64,000 nucleotides of DNA from Actibacterium sp. MT2.3-13A (GTDB lineage: Bacteria; Pseudomonadota; Alphaproteobacteria; Rhodobacterales; Rhodobacteraceae). The stretch is from contig NZ_JAGSOU010000007.1 of assembly GCF_018139985.1 (NCBI RefSeq), positions 62,001 through 126,000 on the forward strand, in the 5' to 3' direction. Under the pieces are notes generated by a model. That model ran no database searches and was not told the DNA's origin. It saw only the letters and a list, made by a program, of their open reading frames with translations. This document shows positions 7,761-19,004 of the stretch, in pieces. The position numbers and the translations under genes are program-made. The number at the start of each line of letters is the position of its first letter. Position 1 is the stretch's first letter.

Positions 7761-9158
7761 ATGAAAGACATCACCAACCACCTGCCCACAGCCGAGCTTC
7801 AGGCGCTGGACGCCGCGCATCACATGCATCCCTTCACCGCCGGGGCGGCGCTTGCGGCCAAGGGCGCGCGGGTGATCACCGCGGCCAGCGGCGTCACCCT
7901 GACCGACAGCGAGGGCAACCAGATCCTCGACGCCATGGCGGGGTTGTGGTGCGTGAATATCGGCTATGGCCGTGACGATCTGGCCGAGGCCGCCGCCCGC
8001 CAGATGCGCCAGCTGCCCTATTACAACACCTTCTTCCAGACCACCCATGTGCCCGCCATCGCGCTCGCCGCGAAGCTGGCCGAACTGGCGCCGGGCGATC
8101 TGAACCATGTCTTCTTCGCCTCGGGCGGCTCGGACGCCAACGACACCAACGTGCGCCTGGTGCGCCATTACTGGGCGGCCAAGGGCAAGCCCGAGAAAAA
8201 GGTCATCATCAGCCGAAAGAACGCCTATCACGGCTCGACCATGGCCGGGGCCTCGCTGGGGGGCATGTCGGGCATGCACGCGCAGGGCGGTCTGCCGATC
8301 CCCGATATCGTGCATATCGACCAGCCGCACTGGTATGCCGAGGGCGGCGACATGACGCCCGAGGAATTCGGCCTGGCCCGCGCCCGCCAGCTGGAGCAGA
8401 AGATCGCCGAGCTGGGCGAGGACCGCGTCGCCGCCTTCATAGCCGAGCCGATCCAGGGCGCGGGCGGCGTGATCATCCCGCCCGAGACCTACTGGCCCGA
8501 GATCCAGCGCATCTGCGACGCGCATGAGATCCTGCTGATCGCCGACGAGGTGATCTGCGGTTTCGGCCGCACCGGCAACTGGTTCGGCTCGCAGACCTTC
8601 GACATCCGCCCGGATATCATGACCATCGCCAAGGGTCTCAGCTCCGGCTACGCGCCGATCGGCGGCTCGGTCGTCTGCGACGAGGTGGCCACAGTCGTGG
8701 CCGAGGCCGGCGAGTTCAACCACGGCTACACCTATTCGGGGCACCCGGTCTCGGCGGCGGTGGCGCTGGAGAACCTGCGTATCCTCGAAGAGGAGAAGAT
8801 CGTCGAACATGCCCGCGACGTGGCCGCCCCCTACCTCAAGGCGAAATGGGAGGCGCTGGCCGATCACCCGCTGGTGGGCGAGGCGAAGATCTGCGGCATG
8901 ATGGGTTCGATCGCGCTGACCCCGGACAAGGCCAGCCGCGCCGCGTTCAAGAACGGCCCCGGCCAGATAGGCCTGATCTGCCGCGACCATTGCTTCGGCA
9001 ACAACCTGGTCATGCGCCATGTCGGCGACCGGATGATCATCGCGCCGCCGCTGGTGCTCCAGCCGTCGGATATCGACACGCTGATCGAACGTGCGATCCG
9101 GTCGCTGGACCAGACCCACGACAAGGCCCGGGCCGAGGGCCTTCTGGTCCCCGCCTGA
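7761..9158 (+). CDS. spuC: Class III PLP aminotransferase, probable putrescine/polyamine:pyruvate transaminase
   Basis: A 465-residue class III aminotransferase. The PLP lysine is K291 in DIMTIAKGLSSGYAPIGG, and the family segments LIADEVICGFGRTGNWFG and FASGGSDANDTNVRLVRHYW are present. The N-terminal DAAHHMHPFT and the overall pattern resemble SpuC, which transfers an amino group from putrescine, cadaverine or spermidine to pyruvate. That would be a direct transamination route parallel to the glutamylated one. It lies between the PuuA-like and PuuB-like genes in one operon. A beta-alanine or other omega-amino acid substrate cannot be excluded. Confidence 0.82.
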   Translation: MKDITNHLPTAELQALDAAHHMHPFTAGAALAAKGARVITAASGVTLTDSEGNQILDAMAGLWCVNIGYGRDDLAEAAARQMRQLPYYNTFFQTTHVPAIALAAKLAELAPGDLNHVFFASGGSDANDTNVRLVRHYWAAKGKPEKKVIISRKNAYHGSTMAGASLGGMSGMHAQGGLPIPDIVHIDQPHWYAEGGDMTPEEFGLARARQLEQKIAELGEDRVAAFIAEPIQGAGGVIIPPETYWPEIQRICDAHEILLIADEVICGFGRTGNWFGSQTFDIRPDIMTIAKGLSSGYAPIGGSVVCDEVATVVAEAGEFNHGYTYSGHPVSAAVALENLRILEEEKIVEHARDVAAPYLKAKWEALADHPLVGEAKICGMMGSIALTPDKASRAAFKNGPGQIGLICRDHCFGNNLVMRHVGDRMIIAPPLVLQPSDIDTLIERAIRSLDQTHDKARAEGLLVPA

Positions 9159-9167
9159 GGGGGCTGC

Positions 9168-10469
9168 ATGGACCTGCTGACCGCCAATGACCGCTCCGGC
9201 GAATACCCGCCGTCCTACTATGCCGCCGTGGCCGAGCCGCTGCCGCCCTGCGCCTCCGCGCGGGGCGCGCTGACGGCGGATGTCTGCGTGGTCGGCGGGG
9301 GCTTCACCGGGCTTTCCGCCGCGCTGCATCTGGCGCGGCGCGGCTATGACGTGGTGCTTCTGGAGGCGCAGCGCGTGGGCTTCGGCGCCTCGGGGCGCAA
9401 CGGCGGGCAGGCGGGCACGGGGCAGCGCGTCGGACAGGACGCGTTGGAGCGGATGCTGGGACGCGAGGATGCCCGCGCCCTGTGGGACATGGGCCGCGAC
9501 GCGGTGGCGCTGGTGCGGGAACTGGCGCGCGATCCGCTGGTCGATTGTCCCTTTCACGACGGCATCATCCATGCCGACCACCGCCGCCGCTACGTCCGGC
9601 ATTCGCTCGACTACGCCAAGAAATTGCAGGACGACTACGGCTATGGCCTGATCCGCGGGCTGGAGCAGGAGGAGATGCGCCACCTCGTCGGCTCGCCCGC
9701 CTATTACGGCGGCGCGATCGACATGGGCGGCGGGCATCTCGACCCGCTGCGCTTCGCGCTGGGGCTGGCGCGGCTGGCGCAGGCGGCGGGTGTGCGGATT
9801 TTCGAGGACTCCAAGGTCACGCAGCTCGCCGAGGGCAGCCCGGCCGTCGTGACCACCGATCGGGCGCAGATCCGCGCCGGGCATGTCGTGCTGGCCTGCA
9901 ACGGCTATCTCGGCGGGCTGGAGCCGCGGGTGGCCGCCCGCGTCATGCCCATCAACAATTTCATCCTCGCCACCGAGCCGATGGACGCGGACCGGCAGGA
10001 AAGCCTGATCCGCAACCACCACGCCGTCGCCGACAGCAAGTTCGTGGTGAATTACTTCCGCTTTTCCGAGGATCGCCGGCTGCTGTTTGGCGGCTCGGAA
10101 TCCTACGGCTACCGCTTTCCGCGCGACATCGCGGCCAAGGTGCGCAAGCCGATGCTGGAGATATTCCCGCAGCTCCGCGAGACGCGCATCGACTACGCCT
10201 GGGGCGGCACGCTGGCGATCACCATGAACCGGATGCCGCATTTCGCGCGGCTCGCCGGCAACATCCTCAGCCTGTCGGGCTATTCCGGCCACGGGCTGGC
10301 GATGGCGACGCTGGCGGGGCGGATTGCGTCCGAGGCCGTCGCCGGGCAGGCCGAACGCTTCGACCTGATGGCGCGGGTGCCCAGTCCGCGCTTCCCTGGC
10401 GGCGCGGCGCTGCGCGCGCCGCTGCTGGTGCTGGCGATGGTCTGGTTTTCGCTGCGCGACCGGCTGTGA
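9168..10469 (+). CDS. puuB: FAD-dependent gamma-glutamylputrescine oxidoreductase-like protein
   Basis: A 433-residue DAO-type flavoprotein. The N-terminal YPPSYYAA leads into a Rossmann motif VCVVGGGFTGLSAALHLARR (about residues 38-57), then GFGASGRNGGQ, the flavin-binding signature shared with PuuB. The C-terminal SGYSGHGLAMATLAGRIASE closes the FAD site. It is expected to oxidise gamma-glutamylputrescine to the aldehyde with release of ammonia and peroxide. It starts 9 bp after spuC and converges on ectR with a 4-bp gap. The aldehyde dehydrogenase and glutamyl hydrolase of the pathway are not in this window. Confidence 0.83.
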   Translation: MDLLTANDRSGEYPPSYYAAVAEPLPPCASARGALTADVCVVGGGFTGLSAALHLARRGYDVVLLEAQRVGFGASGRNGGQAGTGQRVGQDALERMLGREDARALWDMGRDAVALVRELARDPLVDCPFHDGIIHADHRRRYVRHSLDYAKKLQDDYGYGLIRGLEQEEMRHLVGSPAYYGGAIDMGGGHLDPLRFALGLARLAQAAGVRIFEDSKVTQLAEGSPAVVTTDRAQIRAGHVVLACNGYLGGLEPRVAARVMPINNFILATEPMDADRQESLIRNHHAVADSKFVVNYFRFSEDRRLLFGGSESYGYRFPRDIAAKVRKPMLEIFPQLRETRIDYAWGGTLAITMNRMPHFARLAGNILSLSGYSGHGLAMATLAGRIASEAVAGQAERFDLMARVPSPRFPGGAALRAPLLVLAMVWFSLRDRL

Positions 10470-10473
10470 GGGT

Positions 10474-10962
10474 TCAGGTCGCCTTGCCGATCTCGCCCAT
10501 GTGCAGGACCGGCGCGGCATCGATATCCTCGGCGTCCAGCATCGCGGCCACCCGCTCCAGCGCCGAGATCAGCATCGCCTGTTCCCAGTCATCCAGCGCC
10601 TCGAACTTGCGGACGTAGCGCTGCTGCAACGCATCCGGCGCCTTTTCGATGGTCTCCCGGCCCAGGTCGGTGACCACGATATGGGTCTGGCGGCGGTCGG
10701 TCTCGCTGCGCTGCCGCGTGACCATGCGCTGCGCCACCAGCTTGTCCACCAGCGAGGTCACCGTGGCCTGCGACACGCTCATCCGGCGCGAGATGTCCTT
10801 GGCGGTGCAGAAGCCGCTTTCGGCCACCACCTGAAGCACGCGGAACTGCGCGGCCGTCAGCCCCGCGGCCTTGGCGAGGTCGCGGCCGTACAGCTCGGTC
10901 GCGCGCAGGATGCGGCGCAGGGCGATGAGGCTGGTGTCCGTGCGGTCCATCTGGCGCTCCAT
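10474..10962 (-). CDS. ectR: MarR-family regulator of ectoine synthesis (EctR/CosR type)
   Basis: A 162-residue MarR-type winged-helix protein with a central recognition region (SRRMSVSQATVTSLVDKLVA) and wing (RSETDRRQTHIVVTDLG). It is transcribed divergently from ectABC-ask, the arrangement of EctR/CosR regulators described for other ectoine producers, where the protein represses ect genes at low salinity. Two in-frame start codons are possible (10962 or 10950). Candidate operator half-sites TTAGACA lie at the ectA promoter. The assignment rests on family plus position. Confidence 0.8.
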   Translation of the reverse strand: MERQMDRTDTSLIALRRILRATELYGRDLAKAAGLTAAQFRVLQVVAESGFCTAKDISRRMSVSQATVTSLVDKLVAQRMVTRQRSETDRRQTHIVVTDLGRETIEKAPDALQQRYVRKFEALDDWEQAMLISALERVAAMLDAEDIDAAPVLHMGEIGKAT

Positions 10963-11144
10963 GTGGGGACGTCTCGGTAGGCGATGCTGAGACCTTCGCA
11001 GAGCTTTGCGCCGCGTTCAATATCATGCGGCGGTATCATGCGGTGGTGGCGTGGAATTTGCATTTCAAAGCGAAAATCATTAGCAAAACTTCAAAAATAT
11101 GCGCGTCTATAGCGCAAAAATGCCTATTTGCAGGGAAATAATGC

Positions 11145-11193
11145 TTAGACAGTTGAAATTTAAATCCGGATCATATATTTAGACAATCAAATG
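11145..11193. promoter_or_regulatory. ectA promoter with repeated TTAGACA operator-like elements
   Basis: This lies in the AT-rich 251-bp divergent gap between ectR and ectA. Two direct copies of TTAGACA (11145-11151 and 11179-11185), 34 bp apart, are each followed by an AT-rich stretch (GTTGAAATT and ATCAAATG). A promoter fits between them: TTGAAA (11153-11158) and either TATATT (11174-11179) or TATTTA (11176-11181). Copy one overlaps the -35 and copy two the -10/start. TTAGACA resembles half-sites used by MarR-family proteins. An 8-bp palindrome ATCCGGAT lies midway (11164-11171). Confidence 0.5.
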
Positions 11194-11213
11194 AAAAAGA
11201 GAGGTTTGATCCA

Positions 11214-11744
11214 TTGCGTCAAATTACGGATATGTCCCGACCCGCCCGAGCCAGCCTGCGCAAACCGCGGGCCGAGGACGGCGCGGCGATCTGGTCGTTG
11301 ATCCGGCGCTGCAAGCCGCTGGACGAGAACTCTATGTATTGCAACCTGATCCAGTGCGACCATTTCCGCGACACCTGCGTGGTGGCGGAGGTGGACGGCG
11401 CGATCGCGGGCTGGGTGTCGGGCCATGTCCTGCCCCATGATCCCGAGACGCTGTTCGTCTGGCAGGTCGCCGTCGCCGAGGAGGCGCGCGGCACCGGGCT
11501 GGGTTCGCGGATGCTGCGGGAGCTGCTGGGGCGCGACGCGTCCGAGGGCGTGCGCCGGCTGCAGACCACCATCACCGCCGACAACGATGCCTCGTGGGCG
11601 CTGTTCCGGCGATTCGCCGAGCGCATGGGCGGCGCGCTGGAGTCGGAGGCGCATTTCACCCGCGACACCCATTTCGACGGCCAGCACGCGACCGAGCACA
11701 TGGTCACCATCACGATGGCCGAGCGGATGCGTAAGGCGGCATGA
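11214..11744 (+). CDS. ectA: L-2,4-diaminobutyrate acetyltransferase
   Basis: A 176-residue GNAT acetyltransferase catalysing N-gamma-acetylation of L-2,4-diaminobutyrate in ectoine synthesis. SLRKPRAEDGAAIWSLI and PLDENSMYCNLIQCDHF are EctA hallmarks, and VAVAEEARGTGLGSRMLREL is the acetyl-CoA loop. The TTG at 11214 is preferred over ATG at 11232 because an AAGAGAGG Shine-Dalgarno (11197-11204) sits nine bases before it. The stop overlaps or abuts the ectB leader, and RBS AAAGGAG follows at 11783. First gene of the ectoine operon. Confidence 0.9.
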   Translation: MRQITDMSRPARASLRKPRAEDGAAIWSLIRRCKPLDENSMYCNLIQCDHFRDTCVVAEVDGAIAGWVSGHVLPHDPETLFVWQVAVAEEARGTGLGSRMLRELLGRDASEGVRRLQTTITADNDASWALFRRFAERMGGALESEAHFTRDTHFDGQHATEHMVTITMAERMRKAA

Positions 11745-11794
11745 GCCTGCCGCGCCCGCCCATTCTTTCAATCCCTCTCCCCAAAGGAGTCTCC

Positions 11795-13084
11795 ATGTCG
11801 ACTGACACGTCAGCCGAAACTACCATTTTCAAGCGCCGCGAATCCGAGGCGCGCAGCTATTGCCGTGGATTTGACACGGTGTTCACCTCTGCCCAGGGCT
11901 CGGAAATGACCGATGCCAGGGGGCGCCGCTATATCGATTTCCTCGCCGGCTGTTCCTCGCTGAACTACGGCCATAACGACCCGGACATGAAATCCGCTCT
12001 GATCGACCATATCGGCAGCGATGGCATCGCCCATGGCCTCGACCTGCATACCGAGACCAAGGCCGCTTTCCTTGAGGCGTTCGAGACCCATATCCTCAAG
12101 CCGCGTGGCATGGCCCACAAGGTGATGTTCACCGGCCCCACCGGCGCCAACGCCGTCGAGGCCGCGATGAAACTCGCGCGCAAGGTGACGGGGCGGACCA
12201 ACATCGTGGCCTTCACCAACGGCTTTCACGGCGTGACCCTGGGCGCGCTGGCCGCGACCGGCAACAGCTATCACCGCGGCGGCGCGGGGATGACGCTGAA
12301 CGGCGTCACCCGGATGCCCTTTGACGGCTACATGGGCGACGGCGTCGATACCGCCGACCTGCTGGAGAAGATGCTGGGCGACCGCTCCAGCGGCATGGAC
12401 GCCCCGGCGGCGATCATGTTCGAGACCGTGCAGGGCGAGGGCGGGCTGAACGCCGCGCGCCCCGAATGGGTCCGCCGCGTGGCCAAGCTCGCCCGCGACC
12501 ACGGTGCGCTGCTGATCATCGACGACATCCAGGCCGGCTGCGGCCGCACCGGCAGCTTCTTTTCCTTCGAGGAGATGGGCGTGACGCCGGATATCGTGAC
12601 CATGGCAAAATCGGTTTCCGGCTTCGGCCTGCCGATGGCCTTGATGCTGGTGCGCCCCGAGCATGACGTGTTCGGCCCGGCCGAGCATAACGGCACCTTC
12701 CGCGGCAATACCCATGCCTTCGTTACCGCCCGCGTGGCGATCGAGAAGTTCTGGTCCGACCGCGCCTTCCAGGATCGCCTCGCCGCCAAGGCGCTGGTCC
12801 TGACCACCGCGCTGGGCGAACTGGCGCAGATGGTCCCCGGCGCCGTTCTCAAGGGCCGTGGCCTGATGCAGGGCGTCGATGTCGGCTCGGGCGAGCTGGC
12901 GGCGGAGATCTGCGCGCGCGCCTTCGAAAAGGGCCTGATCATCGAGACCTCGGGCCCCGAGGATCAGGTGGTCAAGGTGCTTGCCCCGCTGACCACGCCG
13001 GACGAGACCTTCCGCAAGGGGCTCAACATCCTGCTGGATGTGGCCCGCGACGTGACGACCCAGGCCAAGATCGCAGCGGAGTAA
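11795..13084 (+). CDS. ectB: L-2,4-diaminobutyrate transaminase
   Basis: A 429-residue class III PLP aminotransferase that makes L-2,4-diaminobutyrate from aspartate semialdehyde and glutamate. The PLP lysine is K272 in DIVTMAKSVSGFGLP. FKRRESEARSYCRGFDTVF, LAGCSSLNYGHNDPDMK and IIDDIQAGCGRTGSFF are typical of EctB. The ATG at 11795 is preceded by a strong AAAGGAG. Six bases separate it from ectC. Confidence 0.95.
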   Translation: MSTDTSAETTIFKRRESEARSYCRGFDTVFTSAQGSEMTDARGRRYIDFLAGCSSLNYGHNDPDMKSALIDHIGSDGIAHGLDLHTETKAAFLEAFETHILKPRGMAHKVMFTGPTGANAVEAAMKLARKVTGRTNIVAFTNGFHGVTLGALAATGNSYHRGGAGMTLNGVTRMPFDGYMGDGVDTADLLEKMLGDRSSGMDAPAAIMFETVQGEGGLNAARPEWVRRVAKLARDHGALLIIDDIQAGCGRTGSFFSFEEMGVTPDIVTMAKSVSGFGLPMALMLVRPEHDVFGPAEHNGTFRGNTHAFVTARVAIEKFWSDRAFQDRLAAKALVLTTALGELAQMVPGAVLKGRGLMQGVDVGSGELAAEICARAFEKGLIIETSGPEDQVVKVLAPLTTPDETFRKGLNILLDVARDVTTQAKIAAE

Positions 13085-13090
13085 GACCAG

Positions 13091-13477
13091 ATGATCGTGC
13101 GTGACCTCAACGAACTGAAAAACACCGACCGCGCCGTTTCGGATGCACAGTGGACCTCGGTCCGGATGCTGCTGGCCGATGATGGGATGGGGTTCAGCTT
13201 CCACATCACTTATCTTGAGGCCGGCTCCGAACACGAGTTCGAATACAAGAACCATTTCGAGAGCGTCTTCTGCATGCAGGGCAAGGGCTCGATCACCGAT
13301 CTGAAGACCGGCAAGACCCACCAGATCAAGCCCGGCGTCATGTATGCGCTGAACGAGCATGACCGCCACATCCTGCGCGCCGAGGAGGAGCTGGTGATGG
13401 CCTGCGTGTTCAACCCGCCCGTCACCGGCAAAGAGGTGCACCAGGCCGACGGCTCCTACGCCCTCGTCGACAGTTGA
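13091..13477 (+). CDS. ectC: L-ectoine synthase
   Basis: A 128-residue cupin that cyclises N-gamma-acetyl-diaminobutyrate to ectoine. MIVRDLNELKNTDR, WTSVRMLLADDGMGFSFH, FEYKNHFESVFCMQGKG and YALNEHDRH are family-conserved, including the glutamates, tyrosine and histidine that hold the iron and substrate in EctC. Length is normal. No ectD hydroxylase follows, so hydroxyectoine synthesis is not encoded at this locus. Confidence 0.95.
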   Translation: MIVRDLNELKNTDRAVSDAQWTSVRMLLADDGMGFSFHITYLEAGSEHEFEYKNHFESVFCMQGKGSITDLKTGKTHQIKPGVMYALNEHDRHILRAEEELVMACVFNPPVTGKEVHQADGSYALVDS

Positions 13478-13512
13478 AGAAAAGGGTCCGGCCGCCGTGC
13501 CGGGCAGATCAC

Positions 13513-14949
13513 ATGACCTTCCCCGAACATTCCGTCGAGAAGATCGGCGGCACATCCATGAGCCGTGTCCGCGACCTCAGGGACACGCTCTTCATCGGCT
13601 CGCGCGAGGGGGCCGACCTCTACCACCGAATCTTCGTGGTGTCGGCCTTCGGCGGCATCACAAACCTGCTGCTGGAGCACAAGAAGACCGGCGCGCCGGG
13701 CGTCTATGCGTTGTTCGCCAACGCCGACAACGACCACGGCTGGCTCGATGCGCTGACCCGGGTGGCCGAGGCCATGGTCGCGGCGCATGAAAAGGTGCTC
13801 GACCACCCGGCCGACCTGTCGGCGGCGGGCGAGTTCGTCCGCGAGCGGATCGAAGGCGCGCGCAGCTGCCTGTTCGACCTTCAGCGCCTGTGCTCCTACG
13901 GCCATTTCCGCCTGTCCGACCACATGCTGGTGATCCGCGAGCTGCTGTCGGGCCTGGGCGAGGCGCATTCGGCCTTCGTCACCGCAGCCCTGCTGCAGCG
14001 CGCGGGGGTGAACGCGCGTTTCATCGACCTGAGCGGCTGGCGCGACGAGGGGGAATACGACCTCGACGCGCGCATCCGCACGGCCTTCGAGGGCGTGGAT
14101 CTGAGCGCCGAGCTGCCAATTGTCACCGGTTACGCGCAATGCAGCGAGGGGCTGATGCGCGAGTTCGACCGCGGCTATTCCGAGGTGACCTTCTCGCGGC
14201 TGGCGGCGCTGACCGGCGCCCGCGAGGCGATCATCCACAAGGAATTCCACCTCTCCTCGGCCGATCCGAAGCTGGTCGGCGAGGGCGCCGTGCGCAAGCT
14301 GGGCCACACCAATTACGACGTGGCCGACCAGCTGTCGAACATGGGGATGGAGGCGATCCACCCCAAGGCGGCCAAGACCCTGCGCCAGGCCGACGTGCCG
14401 CTGCGGGTGACCAATGCCTTCGACCCGGGCGATCCGGGCACGCTGATCGACGACAAGCCGGCCGATGCGCCGGCGGTGGAGATCGTGACGGGCCTCGACG
14501 TGATGGCGCTGGAGCTGTTCGAGCAGGACATGGTGGGCGTGAAGGGCTACGACGCGGCCTTCCTCGAGGCGCTGCGCCGCCACGACCTGCGGATCGTGTC
14601 CAAGACCTCGAACGCCAACACCATCACCCATTATGTAGAGGCCTCGCTCAAGGCCGTGCGCCGCGTGGCGCGCGAGCTGGAGCGCCAGTTCCCCTCGGCC
14701 ACGCTGACCGTGCGGGCGCTCTCCATCGCCTCGGCGATCGGGCGCGACCTGTCGGGGCTGTCGGTGCTCACCCGCGGGCTTGTGGCGCTGGCCGACAGCG
14801 GGATCGAGGTGATCGCGGCGCAACAGACCTCGCGCAATGTGGACGTCCAGTTCATGGTCGAGCGCGATCAGCTGAAACCCGCGATCCACGCGCTGCACAA
14901 CGAACTGCTGCCGGCGGCCGAAAGCGCGCCGCAGAAGCGCGCGGCCTGA
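13513..14949 (+). CDS. ask_ect: Ectoine-type aspartate kinase
   Basis: A 478-residue aspartokinase. VEKIGGTSMSRVRDL is the N-terminal ATP-binding signature in its ectoine-specific form, with HFRLSDHMLVIRELLSGLGE and EAIIHKEFHLSSADPKLVG downstream and two C-terminal ACT-like regulatory segments (after about residue 340). Ectoine-specific aspartokinases secure aspartyl phosphate supply when ectoine is made and are reported to be less feedback-inhibited than LysC. An in-frame TTG at 13474, overlapping the ectC stop, would add 13 residues, but ATG 13513 matches the usual family start. Confidence 0.92.
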   Translation: MTFPEHSVEKIGGTSMSRVRDLRDTLFIGSREGADLYHRIFVVSAFGGITNLLLEHKKTGAPGVYALFANADNDHGWLDALTRVAEAMVAAHEKVLDHPADLSAAGEFVRERIEGARSCLFDLQRLCSYGHFRLSDHMLVIRELLSGLGEAHSAFVTAALLQRAGVNARFIDLSGWRDEGEYDLDARIRTAFEGVDLSAELPIVTGYAQCSEGLMREFDRGYSEVTFSRLAALTGAREAIIHKEFHLSSADPKLVGEGAVRKLGHTNYDVADQLSNMGMEAIHPKAAKTLRQADVPLRVTNAFDPGDPGTLIDDKPADAPAVEIVTGLDVMALELFEQDMVGVKGYDAAFLEALRRHDLRIVSKTSNANTITHYVEASLKAVRRVARELERQFPSATLTVRALSIASAIGRDLSGLSVLTRGLVALADSGIEVIAAQQTSRNVDVQFMVERDQLKPAIHALHNELLPAAESAPQKRAA

Positions 14950-14954
14950 CCGCG

Positions 14955-14993
14955 GCCGCCCCCGCCCCATGACGGATGGGGCGCGGGGGCGGC
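14955..14993. terminator. Strong hairpin between convergent ask_ect and hemP
   Basis: Arms 14955-14970 and 14976-14993 pair over 16 bp with a two-base bulge (14982-14983) and a five-base loop. It lies between convergent stop codons and could end transcription from both sides, but no clear T-run follows on either strand, so it may act with Rho or only stabilise mRNA ends. Confidence 0.45.
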
Positions 14994-15003
14994 GGCGCGG
15001 CCC

Positions 15004-15171
15004 CTATTTGGTGAGGATCAGCTTGCCCGCCCGCGTGATGCGTAGCGTATAGATCTTGTCGTCCAGCACGATGCGGGCCTGTCCCTGTCCCCGCGTCAGA
15101 TCCCGGGCATCGTAATGCGGGAAAGGCTCCGCGTCGCCCGCCGCGAGCGGAGCGGTGATATGCATCGTCAT
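15004..15171 (-). CDS. hemP: Hemin uptake protein HemP
   Basis: A 55-residue protein ending in IYTLRITRAGKLILTK, the diagnostic C-terminus of HemP, with YDARDLTRGQGQARIVLDD before it. HemP proteins are tiny, usually iron-regulated and found with hemin transport genes. Some have been reported to act in induction of the haem receptor gene. ATG at 15171 is chosen for its AGGGAG ribosome-binding site nine bases upstream (GTG 15177 is too close). No haem receptor or ABC genes are nearby, so it is an orphan copy, apparently co-transcribed with the small frame 15174-15335. Confidence 0.8.
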   Translation of the reverse strand: MTMHITAPLAAGDAEPFPHYDARDLTRGQGQARIVLDDKIYTLRITRAGKLILTK

Positions 15172-15173
15172 CG

Positions 15174-15335
15174 TCACGTTCTCCCTTTTTCCTCGAAACG
15201 GTCGAGAAACCATTCGAGATCAAGCGCCGGTGGCAGCGGACCCAGCCCCAGTTCGTGCAACAGGTCTGTCCGGTCCGACCTGCGGTCCGCGTCAGTGGAT
15301 GTTTCGCCGCTCCGCTCGTTGTCCCGTATCCGCAT
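15174..15335 (-). CDS. Small hypothetical protein upstream of hemP
   Basis: A 53-codon frame from ATG 15335 to TGA 15174, two bases before the hemP start, preceded by a GAGG eight bases upstream. The C-terminal half (LLHELGLGPLPPALDLEWFLDRFEEKGRT) is predicted amphipathic and the N-terminal half is charged and polar. Tight spacing and a shared direction with hemP suggest translational coupling. No family is recognised. A minus-strand TTGACA occurs at 15424-15429 but without a good -10. The remaining gap to 15539 shows nothing else convincing. Confidence 0.45.
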   Translation of the reverse strand: MRIRDNERSGETSTDADRRSDRTDLLHELGLGPLPPALDLEWFLDRFEEKGRT

Positions 15336-15539
15336 CGTGAAAGCCTCGATTTTCTGTTTCGGGCTTCCCTGCGGCGGCGCAGGGTGGCTGGAATGAGCAA
15401 AGGCTGAGTGATTTAATCGGATTTGTCAATCCGTTCCCTGGCGGTGCGCCCGCGCGGCGCTGCGCCGGGCGCGCGACCTTGACTTCGCGCCCCTGCCGGG
15501 CCTTCATCGCTCCTGCACGCCTCTCAGGCCGGAGCCGCC

Positions 15540-18710
<3,171 letters not shown>

Positions 18711-18714
<4 letters not shown>

Positions 18715-19004
18715 ACGAGAGCGACCGCACCGACAAGGCCGACGCCATCGCGCGCAAGGCCGAACGCAAGGAGGCCGCCGAAAAGCGTGGCACCGGGCGC
18801 GGTGTCTGGTTCGGCTTCGGCATGTTCGGGCTGGTGGGCTGGGCGGTTGCGGTGCCGACGCTGCTGGGCATCGCGCTGGGGGTCTGGCTGGACCGGGTGG
18901 TGCCGGGTAGGTTTTCATGGACGCTGGCGCTGCTGCTGGCCGGCGTGGCGCTGGGCTGCCTGAATGCCTGGTGGTGGATCAACAGGGAGAGCCGCGATGA
19001 CTGA
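18711..19004 (+). CDS. atpQ: N-ATPase accessory membrane protein AtpQ (AtpI/AtpZ-like)
   Basis: A 97-residue protein with a charged N-terminus (about residues 1-30, Lys/Glu-rich) and two transmembrane helices (about 33-62 and 68-90), with a short GVWLDRVVPG loop. AtpI/AtpZ relatives help assemble the c-ring or carry ions. In N-ATPase operons the Q gene lies between C and R, as here. It overlaps atpC by four bases and atpR by eight. Confidence 0.8.

Noticed and set aside
7743-10520. Very long leftward open frame (over 900 codons) opposite spuC and puuB
   Set aside because: It is antisense to two clear enzymes, has a His/Gln/Arg-rich composition typical of shadow frames in high-GC DNA and no recognisable domain.
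11205-11221. TTGAT...GTCAA near the ectA start as a possible FNR box
   Set aside because: The half-sites are seven bases apart rather than four and overlap the ribosome-binding site and start codon.
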